NCBI GenBank assembly: GCA_004558145.1
Contig: SFDQ01000001.1
Location: 1-64,000, forward strand
Length of the DNA stretch: 64,000 bases
Direction of reading: 5' to 3'
DNA from: Oscillospiraceae bacterium
Lineage (GTDB): Bacteria; Bacillota_A; Clostridia; Oscillospirales; Ruminococcaceae
The notes beneath the pieces were generated by a model that searched no databases, was not told the origin of the DNA, and worked only from the letters and a program-made list of their open reading frames with translations. The position numbers and the translations under genes were made by a program. This document shows positions 31,107 to 39,273 of this stretch, piece by piece. Each line of letters begins with the position of its first letter. The first letter of the stretch is position 1.

Positions 31107-31823
31107 ATGTTTGAAAATAAAGTCGCCGTCGTGACCGGCGGCGCGAAGGGCATCGGCAAAGCCATTGCCCGGGAATTCCGCGAAGCCGGGGCCAAGGCGT
31201 GCGTCATCGACCTTCTGCCGAATGATTATTTTGTGGGCGATCTGGCCGACCGGGCGGTGCTGGAGGAGTTTGCCCGCAAGGTCATCGCGGACCACGGCCA
31301 TGTGGACTATCTCATCAACAACGCCCTGCCCCTGATGAAGGGCATCGGCGAGTGCAGCTATGAGGAGTTCAACTATGCTCTGCGGGTGGGGGTGACCGCC
31401 CCCTTCTACCTGACCAAGCTGTTCACGCCCCATTTTGCGCCGGGGGCGGCGGTGGTGAACATCTCCTCCTCCCGGGACCGGATGAGCCAGCCCCAGACCG
31501 AGAGCTACACCGCGGCCAAAGGCGGCATCTCGGCGCTGACCCACGCCCTGGCGGTGAGCCTTGCGGGCAGAGTGCGGGTGAACAGCATCTCCCCGGGCTG
31601 GATCGAGACCGGCGGCGCGGTGTGGACCGGCCCGGACGCTGCTCAGCAGCCCGCCGGGCGGGTGGGCACCCCGCTGGACATTGCCAGCATGGTGCTGTTC
31701 CTCTGCTCGGACAAGGCGGGCTTCATCACCGGCGAGAACATCTGCATCGACGGCGGCATGACCCGCCAGATGATCTACCACAACGACTTCGGCTGGACGC
31801 TGCAAGGAGGAAACGAAGAATGA
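31107..31823 (+). CDS. Short-chain dehydrogenase/reductase
   Basis: 238 residues of the classical SDR family. Cofactor motif TGGAKGIG (10-17), an NNA sequence (about 70-72), catalytic Ser in NISSSRD and YTAAK (about 137-141) are present, followed by the SPGWIETGG motif and a C-terminal ICIDGG. An NAD(P)-dependent alcohol/ketone oxidoreductase; substrate unknown. ATG after AAAGGAGG. ATGA overlap with the flavodoxin gene suggests the two act together. Confidence 0.87.
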   Translation: MFENKVAVVTGGAKGIGKAIAREFREAGAKACVIDLLPNDYFVGDLADRAVLEEFARKVIADHGHVDYLINNALPLMKGIGECSYEEFNYALRVGVTAPFYLTKLFTPHFAPGAAVVNISSSRDRMSQPQTESYTAAKGGISALTHALAVSLAGRVRVNSISPGWIETGGAVWTGPDAAQQPAGRVGTPLDIASMVLFLCSDKAGFITGENICIDGGMTRQMIYHNDFGWTLQGGNEE

Positions 31824-32266
31824 AAACGGCGATTTGCTATCTTTCCTGCCACCATGGCAACACCCGCAAGGTGGTGGAGGCTATGGCCCAGGCGGGCGGC
31901 GCCGACCTCATCGACGTGCGCACCCGGCAGGCGGTGCGACTGGAAGAATACGACCGCATCGGCTTTGCCTCCGGCATCTACGGCTTTGAGATGCACAAGG
32001 CGGTGGCCGCCTTCGCCCGGCAGTATCTGCCCGCAGGCAAGCCGGTGTTCTTCGTCTACACCTACGGCGGCGCAAAGGGCACCGGCGCAAAAGTGCTGGC
32101 TCAAATCGCCGCGGAAAAAGGCTGCCCGGTGCTGGGCGAATTCAGCTGCAAGGGCTACGACACCTTCGGCCCCTTCAAACTGGTGGGCGGCCTCGCCAAG
32201 GGCCGCCCCAACGAGAAGGACCTGGAGAAGGCGCGGGCGTTTTACCGGGGACTTGAGACGACGTGA
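31820..32266 (+). CDS. Flavodoxin-like protein
   Basis: 148 residues with the FMN phosphate loop SCHHGNTRKV (9-18) and a flavodoxin alternation of strands and helices (FASGIYGFEMHKAV, VFFVYTYGG). A cytoplasmic electron carrier or FMN-dependent reductase. Coupled to the SDR gene by ATGA. The GxTxxT-type loop is the short form seen in flavodoxin-like proteins of anaerobes. Confidence 0.82.
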   Translation: MKTAICYLSCHHGNTRKVVEAMAQAGGADLIDVRTRQAVRLEEYDRIGFASGIYGFEMHKAVAAFARQYLPAGKPVFFVYTYGGAKGTGAKVLAQIAAEKGCPVLGEFSCKGYDTFGPFKLVGGLAKGRPNEKDLEKARAFYRGLETT

Positions 32267-32281
32267 CGCAGGGGGAAAAAG

Positions 32282-32515
32282 ATGGACTGGAAATTTGAGG
32301 CCGCCGGCCCCACCGGGGAGTGCAAAGCCTTCGGCGTGAACCTTTTCAAATATCCCTGGCGGGACTGCAGGGAGACCGCCATCGTCACCGACCCCCGTCA
32401 CGGCGTGGAAAAGGTGTTCCATGTTTATGAGGTGGAGATCGACGGCGTCGTCCGCCGCTTTGCCGGCGGGGAGTTTTCTAACGGCGTGTTCGGGGTGTAT
32501 CTGCCGGCGGACTGA
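32282..32515 (+). CDS. Small hypothetical protein
   Basis: 77 residues, starting 15 bases after the flavodoxin stop with a weak GGGGGAAA site. Its composition resembles real genes of the region and it follows the operon closely. Beta-rich (VFHVYEVEIDGVVRRFAGGEFSNGVFGVYLP). No family recognised. Confidence 0.6.
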   Translation: MDWKFEAAGPTGECKAFGVNLFKYPWRDCRETAIVTDPRHGVEKVFHVYEVEIDGVVRRFAGGEFSNGVFGVYLPAD

Positions 32516-32731
32516 GTTTTTCCCAAGGTCAAAGCCACAAGGATTTTGCCGGCGGGGTCAATACCCTGGTCGTGTTCCGGTCCAACGCGGCAAGTCCAAA
32601 AAGGTCTCTGGAACTATGCGTACATCAAATGCACCTTGTTCGTTTCTATCCATCCGCGGCCATGCCCTGCAATGCTGCCTGTCACTTTAGCTGAACACAC
32701 GGCTTGTGTTGAACGATTGCGAGGTGAGATA

Positions 32732-33325
32732 ATGCTGCAGAACAGTCCGGCGGAAACAAATGCGTATATAGCGCGACGAGGACGCTTTGTGTATCAGCTC
32801 TTCCTCTGTCTTGGCTTCTGGAGCATGGCCAGGGGAAAGGTCGATGGAGCACTGTTGCTCGTGATCGTTGTGATTTTCTTCATTTCCAGAAAGCGCGACA
32901 AAGTGGTGGTCGGTATAATGGGTGGCGCCGCCATAGCCGTGGATATTCTGTTGGCGGTGGTCCCCTTCCCCGCTCCGCTTTTTCGAGCGCTCCTGATTCT
33001 TTTTAGAGCAGCGCTTGAGGTTGGCATATGGTGGAAATTGGTCGAAGCACTGATTCCGAGCGCGGACAGGCAGGCAAGATTCTGGAGTATTTTATGGGTC
33101 GTCTGGAGCATTTGCAACCTCTATATCGCGTGGATACAGTGCGGTTTCCTGTTGAAAGGAAACTCTGTCCCCTCACTTGCAGAAATGTCGCAATTCGATT
33201 ATTGCATTTTCGTGGTATATTTCATGCTATCCACGTTCGGCGCACCGATATTCCTATATAGTCGCTATGCGTTATGGCGCTATTTGCGGTCATATGATTT
33301 GAACGGGGAAGGAAAAGAAAAATGA
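32732..33325 (+). CDS. Membrane protein of unknown function
   Basis: 197 residues with about five hydrophobic segments (for example GALLLVIVVIFFI, AIAVDILLAVVPF, FWSILWVVWSICNLYIAWI). The ATG at 32732 with GAGGTGAG was chosen over in-frame codons upstream that lack a site. No family recognised. Base composition is distinctly less GC-rich than in the genes on both sides, and ATGA overlap links it to the next gene, also a less GC-rich membrane protein. Possible recent transfer. Confidence 0.7.
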   Translation: MLQNSPAETNAYIARRGRFVYQLFLCLGFWSMARGKVDGALLLVIVVIFFISRKRDKVVVGIMGGAAIAVDILLAVVPFPAPLFRALLILFRAALEVGIWWKLVEALIPSADRQARFWSILWVVWSICNLYIAWIQCGFLLKGNSVPSLAEMSQFDYCIFVVYFMLSTFGAPIFLYSRYALWRYLRSYDLNGEGKEK

Positions 33326-33918
33326 GTTTCGACAAATCGTTTGCAAACAATGAGAGGCTTGTTTTTTACCCGAAGTTTTTCAGACGGTTTTTTGGTCTGC
33401 TTCCGGTGGCATCCATACTGATTGGCTATGGCTTTTTCGCTGAGTTCATGATGGCAAGGGGCAGAGATTATTACGGCAGTGCAAAGAGGGGGCACGGATA
33501 TGTAATTGCTGTGCTTTTCGCGATGTTGTCGATATACTTATTGATATTCCTCTTGAACCAAAAACTCACGATCGATCAAACAGCTGTTTGCATTGAGCCA
33601 ATTAACGGAGAGTTCTATTCACTGGCCAAACCGCCCGAACGGTATGAATGGGAAAAAATCGCGCTGATCAAACAGACCGGTCGATTTTTCCGAAACTATG
33701 ATTTTTACACAGCCGCAGGCGAACGCTATGGCACGATCTCATACAGGAGTTGGCGGCACTCGAAGAAATTGCAATCGCTCATCATCGGGCGTGTGCTTGC
33801 ACACGGGGGGCGGTTTGAAGTGGAGCCGCCCCGCCCGCATGTGCCTCTCACAAAGCGCGTGTCTGCGGCCATCCCAAAGGTCGTGGAAGCCATAAAAGCC
33901 CAGTTTATGCCCCGTTGA
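33322..33918 (+). CDS. Membrane protein with PH-like C-terminal part
   Basis: 198 residues. Two membrane spans (about 28-46 and 60-80) precede a soluble beta-rich region (LTIDQTAVCIEP, WEKIALIKQTG, DFYTAAGERYGTISYRSWRHS) that resembles bacterial PH-like domains. Function unknown. Overlaps the previous gene by 4 bases; the pair shares its lower GC content. Confidence 0.7.
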   Translation: MSFDKSFANNERLVFYPKFFRRFFGLLPVASILIGYGFFAEFMMARGRDYYGSAKRGHGYVIAVLFAMLSIYLLIFLLNQKLTIDQTAVCIEPINGEFYSLAKPPERYEWEKIALIKQTGRFFRNYDFYTAAGERYGTISYRSWRHSKKLQSLIIGRVLAHGGRFEVEPPRPHVPLTKRVSAAIPKVVEAIKAQFMPR

Positions 33919-33937
33919 ACACACGGAAGGAGTCCCC

Positions 33938-34789
33938 ATGAATATTCGCGAAGACCGCCGGCCGACCCTCGCTTCCTGGCCCAAGCGGATGTACGATTGG
34001 AGCGAGGTGCCCGCCCCCTTCCAGGCCGCGCTGGCGGACTGGAACGCCGCGGGCATGCCGCCGGGGAACATCACCCTCATCCCCCGCATCCATCAGTACT
34101 CCGGCGCGCCGGAATATGTTACCGCCTGGTTCGGCGGCGAGGTCTGCCTCCAGCGCATGGCCGGCGGCAGACTGGATGTGTGGCGCATCCGGCCCGGCGA
34201 TGTGGCACAGGTCGGTTATTCCGTCCAGCTGATAAAATGCACGGTCACCGTCCGGCTCAAAGACGGCGGCCGGACCGGCTTTTCCTACAACAAGACAAAA
34301 GAGGACCAGCTCTACCCTGTCCTCAGCCTCCTGCTGGGCCAGCCCGCCGACCGCCGACCGCCCCTGCGGCATCCCGACTCCCCCGCTTTTGCACAGCTTT
34401 TGCAGGAGAGCTATGCCATGTACTACACCTCTCTCCTGGCCTATCGCTTCGGCGGCCGGATTTTGGAGCATATCTTTCTGCGGGGCAAAAACCAAAACCT
34501 GCTTTACCTCCTCCAGCGCCGGCCGGACCCCGAGTGCTTCTGCGCCATGACGGATGCCGGGCCGGTGTGCATCCTCACCGACTTTTACGGCACCTCCGTT
34601 CTCTATCTGCCGAACTCCTCTTCCTGTTCTCTTCAGGTCAAGCCCCTGCCCCGCGGCAAGGGCAGCGGCCTTTATCTGCGCACCCCGGAGGATGAGGAAC
34701 GGCTGTATTTTTACCTTCTCCCGAGGCAGGAAGGCCCCGCCGTCGCCTTTGTCCGCTGCTGGTTCTCCCAGCCTGCGGAAGAGGGGTGA
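33938..34789 (+). CDS. Hypothetical cytoplasmic protein
   Basis: 283 residues, no signal peptide or membrane span. A DWSEVPAPFQAALADWNAAGMPPGNITLIPRI start and later WRIRPGDVAQVGY suggest a beta-rich first half of PH-like kind; no family was recognised. It has an AAGGAG site and returns to the high GC content of the region. It follows the two membrane genes by 19 bases. Confidence 0.65.
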   Translation: MNIREDRRPTLASWPKRMYDWSEVPAPFQAALADWNAAGMPPGNITLIPRIHQYSGAPEYVTAWFGGEVCLQRMAGGRLDVWRIRPGDVAQVGYSVQLIKCTVTVRLKDGGRTGFSYNKTKEDQLYPVLSLLLGQPADRRPPLRHPDSPAFAQLLQESYAMYYTSLLAYRFGGRILEHIFLRGKNQNLLYLLQRRPDPECFCAMTDAGPVCILTDFYGTSVLYLPNSSSCSLQVKPLPRGKGSGLYLRTPEDEERLYFYLLPRQEGPAVAFVRCWFSQPAEEG

Positions 34790-34824
34790 ACGCGGACGCA
34801 CGCCCCGCTGTTTCCGGCATCACA

Positions 34825-34863
34825 AAAGCCCGCAGGGTCCTTGTTCGCAGGGCTCTGCGGGCT
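34825..34863. terminator. Bidirectional terminator
   Basis: AAGCCCGCAG pairs with CTGCGGGCTT between convergent genes, flanked by AAAA and TTGTTTTT. It resembles the hairpins at 230 and 13779 but lacks the rest of that repeat. Confidence 0.7.
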
Positions 34864-34887
34864 TCCTTGTTTTTCTTGGGGCGCGCT

Positions 34888-36213
34888 TTACACCGTGGCT
34901 GCCGGCTGCCTGCCCTGCATGCGGTAGAGCTGCACCGCCACGAGAACGGTCGCCGCTTCGGAGAAGGGCATGGTCAGCCAGATGCCGTTTTCCTCCAGCA
35001 GCAGCGGCAGCACCGCGATGAACACCACCACCAGCACCAGGCTGCGCAGCAGCGAGATGACCGCGCTGGTCAGCCCGTTGCCCAGGGCGGTGAAATAGCC
35101 CGAGAGGAACACGTTGAAGCCGATGAACACGAACACCGGGCTGAACAGACGGAGGGCCTGCCAGGTGATGTCAAACACGTTGCCGCTCTGCACGAAGAGG
35201 TGGATGATGGCCTGGCCCCCCAGCAGCGACGCGGCCAGGATGAGCGCCGCCGTGACGGCGATGGTGCGGAAGCTGTAGCGCAGCATCTCCCGAATTTTGT
35301 CCGGGTTTTGCGCGCCCACGTTGTAGCTCACCACCGGGGCCACCGCCACCGCGATGCCCATGTAGAAGGAGATGAAGAAGTAGTAGATGTACATGATGAT
35401 GGTCACGGCGGCCACCCCGTCCTCGCCGAAGTATTTCATCACCATCAGGTTGAACAGCAGGGTGGTGATGCCGGTGGAGAACTCGGTGAACATCTCGCTG
35501 CTGCCGTTGGTGCAGGATTTGAGCAGCACCTTTGCGTCCGCCTTGGGGCGGGCGAAGCGGATGTTGCCGAACCGCAGAAAGTAGACGAGCCCGATGAGGG
35601 CGCTGGCCGTGATGGAGAGAGTGGTGCCCCAGGCCGCGCCCAGCGTGCCCAGGCCGTACACGCCCACAAAGAGATAGTCCAGCCCCACGTTCAGCACCAG
35701 GCCCGCCACCGACATGGCAAGCCCCACCTTGGAGTTGCCGTCGCTGCGCACCAGATACTCAAAGAACAGTTTGAACGCCATGGGCACCGTGCCCAGAAAC
35801 ACCACCAGCGCATAGGGCAGCACATGGGGCATCAGCCGCTCGCTGCTGCCCAGCAGCACCGCGATGGGGCGCAGAAAGGCCACGCCCAGGGCGGTGAACG
35901 CCACCGAAAAGGCCAGCAGCACCAGGCACATGAAGCTGAAAATGCGGTTTGCCTGCTCCATCTCGCCGCGGCCCAGGTGCTCGCCGATGATGGCGCCCGC
36001 CCCGGTGGCCAGCATCACCGCAACGCCGAAGGTGACGCAGGTGATGGGGATGACGATGTTGATGCCCGCCAGCGCGTCCGAACCCGCATAGCGGGAGACG
36101 AAAAAGCCGTCGATGGTGGTGTAGAACGACAGAAAAATCATGGTCAGAACGCTGGGCAGCAGGCTTTTCATATACTGCCCGTAGCTCATCGGCCTTGAAA
36201 ACGCTTGGATCAC
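34888..36213 (-). CDS. MATE-family efflux transporter
   Basis: 441 residues and 12 membrane spans of the MATE family (DinF/NorM fold), which exports cationic drugs or metabolites using sodium or proton gradients. Typical segments: YTTIDGFFVSRYAGSDALAGINIVIP, NVGLDYLFVGVYGLGTLGAAWGT and SYNVGAQNPDK. The GTG start at 36213 is supported by AAGGAGG eight bases upstream. It is divergent from a MerR regulator and preceded by a MerR-type promoter at 36250-36280. Confidence 0.88.
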   Translation of the reverse strand: MIQAFSRPMSYGQYMKSLLPSVLTMIFLSFYTTIDGFFVSRYAGSDALAGINIVIPITCVTFGVAVMLATGAGAIIGEHLGRGEMEQANRIFSFMCLVLLAFSVAFTALGVAFLRPIAVLLGSSERLMPHVLPYALVVFLGTVPMAFKLFFEYLVRSDGNSKVGLAMSVAGLVLNVGLDYLFVGVYGLGTLGAAWGTTLSITASALIGLVYFLRFGNIRFARPKADAKVLLKSCTNGSSEMFTEFSTGITTLLFNLMVMKYFGEDGVAAVTIIMYIYYFFISFYMGIAVAVAPVVSYNVGAQNPDKIREMLRYSFRTIAVTAALILAASLLGGQAIIHLFVQSGNVFDITWQALRLFSPVFVFIGFNVFLSGYFTALGNGLTSAVISLLRSLVLVVVFIAVLPLLLEENGIWLTMPFSEAATVLVAVQLYRMQGRQPAATV

Positions 36214-36225
36214 GATATAACCTCC

Positions 36226-36254
36226 TTGATGCCGGGGTCCCCTGGGGCTATAAT
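36226..36254 (+). promoter_or_regulatory. Promoter of the MerR gene
   Basis: TTGATG, 17-base spacer, TATAAT, overlapping the divergent MATE promoter. Confidence 0.55.
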
Positions 36255-36280
36255 AAAGGATATAGTAACTATAATGTCAA
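36250..36280 (-). promoter_or_regulatory. MerR-type promoter of the MATE gene
   Basis: Minus-strand TTGACA (36275-36280) and TATTAT (36250-36255) are 19 bases apart, the long spacer that MerR activators correct by twisting DNA. The spacer contains a perfect palindrome TATAGT-A-ACTATA (36261-36273). Confidence 0.75.
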
Positions 36281-36289
36281 GGAGGCTGT

Positions 36290-37108
36290 ATGGAAAATCT
36301 TTTTTCGATCGGCGAACTTGCGAAGTACCAGAACATCTCCAAGCAGACCCTGATCTTTTACGACAAGATCGGCCTGTTCCGCCCGGCCTGGGTGGACCCG
36401 GACAACGGCTACCGCTATTACAGCGCCGCCCAGCTGGATTTTCTGGACACCATCCTCATCATGAAGAAGATAGGCTTCTCGCTGAAAGAAATTCAGGAGC
36501 ACATGAAGCACTACACCATCGACAGCAGTCTGGTGCTTCTGCGCAGCCAGCTGACCCGCATCGACCAGCAGATCGCCGAGCTGAACCTCATCCGCAGCCG
36601 GCTGGCCCACCGCTGCGACCAGATGGAGCGCGCAAACTCCTTCCGCCAGCAGCGCGCGGCGGTGCATGTGGGGCAGACGAAGGGCCAGTATATCCTCTAC
36701 GAGCCGGTGCAGCCCCCTTTCAGCCCCCGGGAGATAAGCATCGCCACCAAAAAGTGCTTTGCAGCCTCTTTTGAAAAGCAGCTGCCCATCTTCTTTCAGT
36801 GCGGCGTGTCGGTCCCGCTGGAGCGGGTGCGCCGGGGCGATTTCATCCAGGCGTCGCTGGCGTTCCTGCTCACCGAGAACACCCCGCTGGCCAGCAACAT
36901 CCGCCAGCTGCCCGCCGGGCGGTGCGTCAGTTTGTACCACTTCGGCGACTACGCCTCCATGGGCCGCTCCTATCAGGAGCTGCTGCGCTTCTGCGACGAA
37001 AACGGGCTGGAGATCATCTCCGACTCCTATGAGTTCTGCATCAACGACTACCTTTCGTCCTACGACGAGAGCGAGTATATCACCAAGATCATGTTCTACA
37101 TCCGCTGA
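36290..37108 (+). CDS. MerR-family regulator with GyrI-like ligand domain
   Basis: 272 residues. N-terminal MerR winged helix (FSIGELAKYQNISKQTLIFYDKIGLFRP), coiled coil (about 75-115) and a C-terminal BmrR-like effector domain (about 120-270; LYHFGDYASMGRSYQELLRFC). BmrR-like proteins bind amphipathic cations and activate drug exporters. The divergent MATE exporter with a 19-base-spacer promoter is the obvious target. RBS AAGGAGG. Confidence 0.88.
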   Translation: MENLFSIGELAKYQNISKQTLIFYDKIGLFRPAWVDPDNGYRYYSAAQLDFLDTILIMKKIGFSLKEIQEHMKHYTIDSSLVLLRSQLTRIDQQIAELNLIRSRLAHRCDQMERANSFRQQRAAVHVGQTKGQYILYEPVQPPFSPREISIATKKCFAASFEKQLPIFFQCGVSVPLERVRRGDFIQASLAFLLTENTPLASNIRQLPAGRCVSLYHFGDYASMGRSYQELLRFCDENGLEIISDSYEFCINDYLSSYDESEYITKIMFYIR

Positions 37109-37160
37109 CCCCTTTTGCCCTGTCCTTTGCGGCGGGGCAAAATTTTTTTGCAGATTTCAC

Positions 37161-37200
37161 TTGACAAAGTCAAATAACGGTGTATACTTGACCTTGTCAA
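37161..37200 (+). promoter_or_regulatory. bilQRS promoter with two TTGAC-N3-GTCAA operators
   Basis: -35 TTGACA (37161-37166), 16-base spacer, -10 TATACT (37183-37188). Operator 1 TTGAC-AAA-GTCAA (37161-37173) covers the -35; operator 2 TTGAC-CTT-GTCAA (37188-37200), extended to ACTTGAC/GTCAAGT, lies just past the -10. The sites start 27 bases apart. Binding there would block RNA polymerase, as expected for MarR autorepression. Confidence 0.75.
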
Positions 37201-37221
37201 GTGACGAAAGGAGCGGGAACA

Positions 37222-37641
37222 ATGTTTGACACACTGGCTTATCATTCCTCGGTGTTCTACCGGGATTTCACCGCCTACACCAGCGAAAAGCTGGAAAAAC
37301 TGGGCCTGCACTTCGGCCTGCTGTTCTTTCTGATCTATGTGGGCAAGCACCCGGGCACCACCCCCTCGGACCTGACCGAGGCGCTGCATCTGGACTGGGG
37401 CCACTCCCAGCGGTGCATCACCAAGCTGGTGGAGAACGGTTTTCTCACCAAGGAGAAGGCGGGCCGCCGCTACCAGCTGGACCTGACCGAGAAGGGCCGG
37501 GAGGCCTTTGCCATCAGCCATCAGGTGTTCTTCGACTGGGACGAAAAGCGGCTGGCTGTTCTCACCGAAGAGGAGCGGCAGACCCTGTTCGCCCTGCTGC
37601 GCAAGCTGACCCCGGGCCGGGAGGTCCCGCGCCATGTATGA
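37222..37641 (+). CDS. bilQ: MarR-family regulator BilQ
   Basis: 139 residues of the MarR winged-helix family (recognition part TPSDLTEALHLDWGHSQRCITKLVENGFLTKEKAGRRYQLDLTEKG). The next two genes encode an old-yellow-enzyme-like reductase with the BilR HGDR motif and a flavodoxin, the arrangement described for bilQRS in gut bacteria, where bilQ encodes the putative regulator. The start at 37222 follows AAAGGAG; a GTG at 37201 lacks a site. Probably autoregulated through the double operator. The ligand (bilirubin or other) is not proven. Overlaps bilR by 8 bases. Confidence 0.82.
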   Translation: MFDTLAYHSSVFYRDFTAYTSEKLEKLGLHFGLLFFLIYVGKHPGTTPSDLTEALHLDWGHSQRCITKLVENGFLTKEKAGRRYQLDLTEKGREAFAISHQVFFDWDEKRLAVLTEEERQTLFALLRKLTPGREVPRHV

Positions 37642-38737
37642 GGCCATCGGGCGGCCGCTGAAGCTGGGGGGCCTGCGGCTGAAAAACCGCATCGTGTTCG
37701 CCCCCACCACCCTGGGCCTTGCGGAACCGCAGCAGGAACAACTGCTGCGGCGCATCGCCGCCGGGGGCTGCGCCCTGGCCTGGGTGGGCGATGTGCCGGT
37801 GGGCAGGAAGGGCTTCGGCAGCCTGTTTTCGAAAAAGGGGTTTGAGCACTACCGGCGGCTCACCGGCGCGCTGCACAGCGAGGGGTGCCTCGCGGGGGCG
37901 CAGCTGCATCAGTCGGATTCGGATCTGGGGGCGATGGTGAAATACCTGCCCGCCCTGCTGACCCGGCGCATCAGCCCGGACGAGCTGCGGCAAAAGCTGA
38001 ACGACGCGGCCGGTCCCTACATCACCGGCCTGCCCGCTGAAAAGGTGAAGCGCATCACCGCCGCCTTCGGCGACGCGGCCGCCCAGGCCCGCCGGGCGGG
38101 CTTCGACCTGGTGCAGGTGCACGGCGACAGGATGTGCGGCAGCTTCGCCTCCTCCCTGTTCAACCGGCGCACCGACGCTTACGGCGGCAGCCTGGAAAAC
38201 CGCCTGCGCTTTGCCCGGGAGGCGGTGGAGGCGGTGCGGGCCAGCCAGCCGGACCTGCCCATCGACTTCAAGCTGGTGGTGCGGCTGGAAAACTACGGCC
38301 GGGCGGGTCTTCTGCCCGACGAGCTGGCGGTGGCCGTGCCGATGCTGGAGGCCGCGGGCGTGACCAGCTTCCATGTGACGCTGGCGAACCACAGCGCCCT
38401 GACGGACACCATCCCTCCGGCGAACCACCCGGACTTTGGGGAGGAAGGCTGCTTTTTGTTCCTGTGCGACATGGTGCGGCAGTACACCCGCCTGCCGGTG
38501 TGCGGCGTGGGCGGGCTGACCGACCCGGACTTCGTGGAGCGGCAGCTGGCCGAAGGCCGCATCGACTGCGCCGCCATGAGCCGTCAGCTCATCGCCGACC
38601 CCGACTGGCCCAACAAGGTGCTCGGCGGCCGTGCCGCCGAGGTGCGCCGCTGCGTGCGGTGCAACAAGGGCTGCCTGGGCGGCCTGATGGAGCACAAGGG
38701 CGTTCACTGCATTTTTGAAGGAGGCAACAGAAAATGA
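37634..38737 (+). CDS. bilR: Bilirubin reductase BilR
   Basis: 367 residues of the NADH:flavin oxidoreductase/old yellow enzyme family, here a TIM barrel without the C-terminal FeS/FAD domains. The HGDR motif at 163-166 carries the Asp-Arg pair reported as marker of bilirubin reductase BilR, which reduces bilirubin to urobilinogen in the gut. FMN-binding parts VGGLTDPDFVE and SRQLIADPDWPNK are present, and a Cys cluster (VRRCVRCNKGC, about 340) lies near the end. Overlaps bilQ and bilS by 8 and 4 bases. Assignment rests on motif and operon; substrate not tested. Confidence 0.8.
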   Translation: MYEAIGRPLKLGGLRLKNRIVFAPTTLGLAEPQQEQLLRRIAAGGCALAWVGDVPVGRKGFGSLFSKKGFEHYRRLTGALHSEGCLAGAQLHQSDSDLGAMVKYLPALLTRRISPDELRQKLNDAAGPYITGLPAEKVKRITAAFGDAAAQARRAGFDLVQVHGDRMCGSFASSLFNRRTDAYGGSLENRLRFAREAVEAVRASQPDLPIDFKLVVRLENYGRAGLLPDELAVAVPMLEAAGVTSFHVTLANHSALTDTIPPANHPDFGEEGCFLFLCDMVRQYTRLPVCGVGGLTDPDFVERQLAEGRIDCAAMSRQLIADPDWPNKVLGGRAAEVRRCVRCNKGCLGGLMEHKGVHCIFEGGNRK

Positions 38738-39240
38738 GTTATGCCATCGTTTATTCCAGCCGCACCGGCAACACCGAACTGCTTGCCCGTGCCATCCAAA
38801 GCGCTCTGCCCGCGGAGGACTGCCTTTACTTCGGCGGCCCCGACGCGGCGGCGCTGGCGGCCGACCGGCTGTACGTCGGCTTCTGGACTGACAAGGGCAG
38901 CTGCGATGAAGCGCTGGCGGCTTTTCTCGCCACCGTGGAGTACAAGGAAGTGTTCCTGTTCGGCACCGCCGGGTTCGGCAGCCAGCCCGCCTATTTCCAG
39001 GCGGTGCTGAAGCGGGTGCAGGCGAACCTGGGCCAGGGCTGCACCCTGGTGGGCAGCTACATGTGCCAGGGCAAGATGCCCCAGGCGGTGCGCCGGCGCT
39101 ACGAGGCGATGCTGGCCGCCCCGGACCACGCCCCCAATCTGGAGGCCATGATCGAGAACTTCGACCATGCCCTCTCCCACCCCGACACGGCGGACCTGGA
39201 CGGACTGACCAAAGCCGTTCTGGCCGCCGGGCGGGAATAA
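38734..39240 (+). CDS. bilS: Flavodoxin-like BilS
   Basis: 168 residues with the FMN phosphate loop YSSRTGNTELLA (7-18) and flavodoxin fold (RLYVGFWTDKGSCDEA, VFLFGTAGFG). In described bil operons bilS encodes a flavodoxin-like protein thought to pass electrons to BilR. ATGA overlap with bilR and position support the name. Confidence 0.8.
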   Translation: MSYAIVYSSRTGNTELLARAIQSALPAEDCLYFGGPDAAALAADRLYVGFWTDKGSCDEALAAFLATVEYKEVFLFGTAGFGSQPAYFQAVLKRVQANLGQGCTLVGSYMCQGKMPQAVRRRYEAMLAAPDHAPNLEAMIENFDHALSHPDTADLDGLTKAVLAAGRE

Positions 39241-39273
39241 ACATCAACATTGAATTTTCAGGAGGATACGAAA

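Noticed and set aside
34825..34863. Third copy of the degenerate repeat
   Set aside because: Only the hairpin is similar; the following bases do not match copies A and B, so it was kept as an ordinary terminator.
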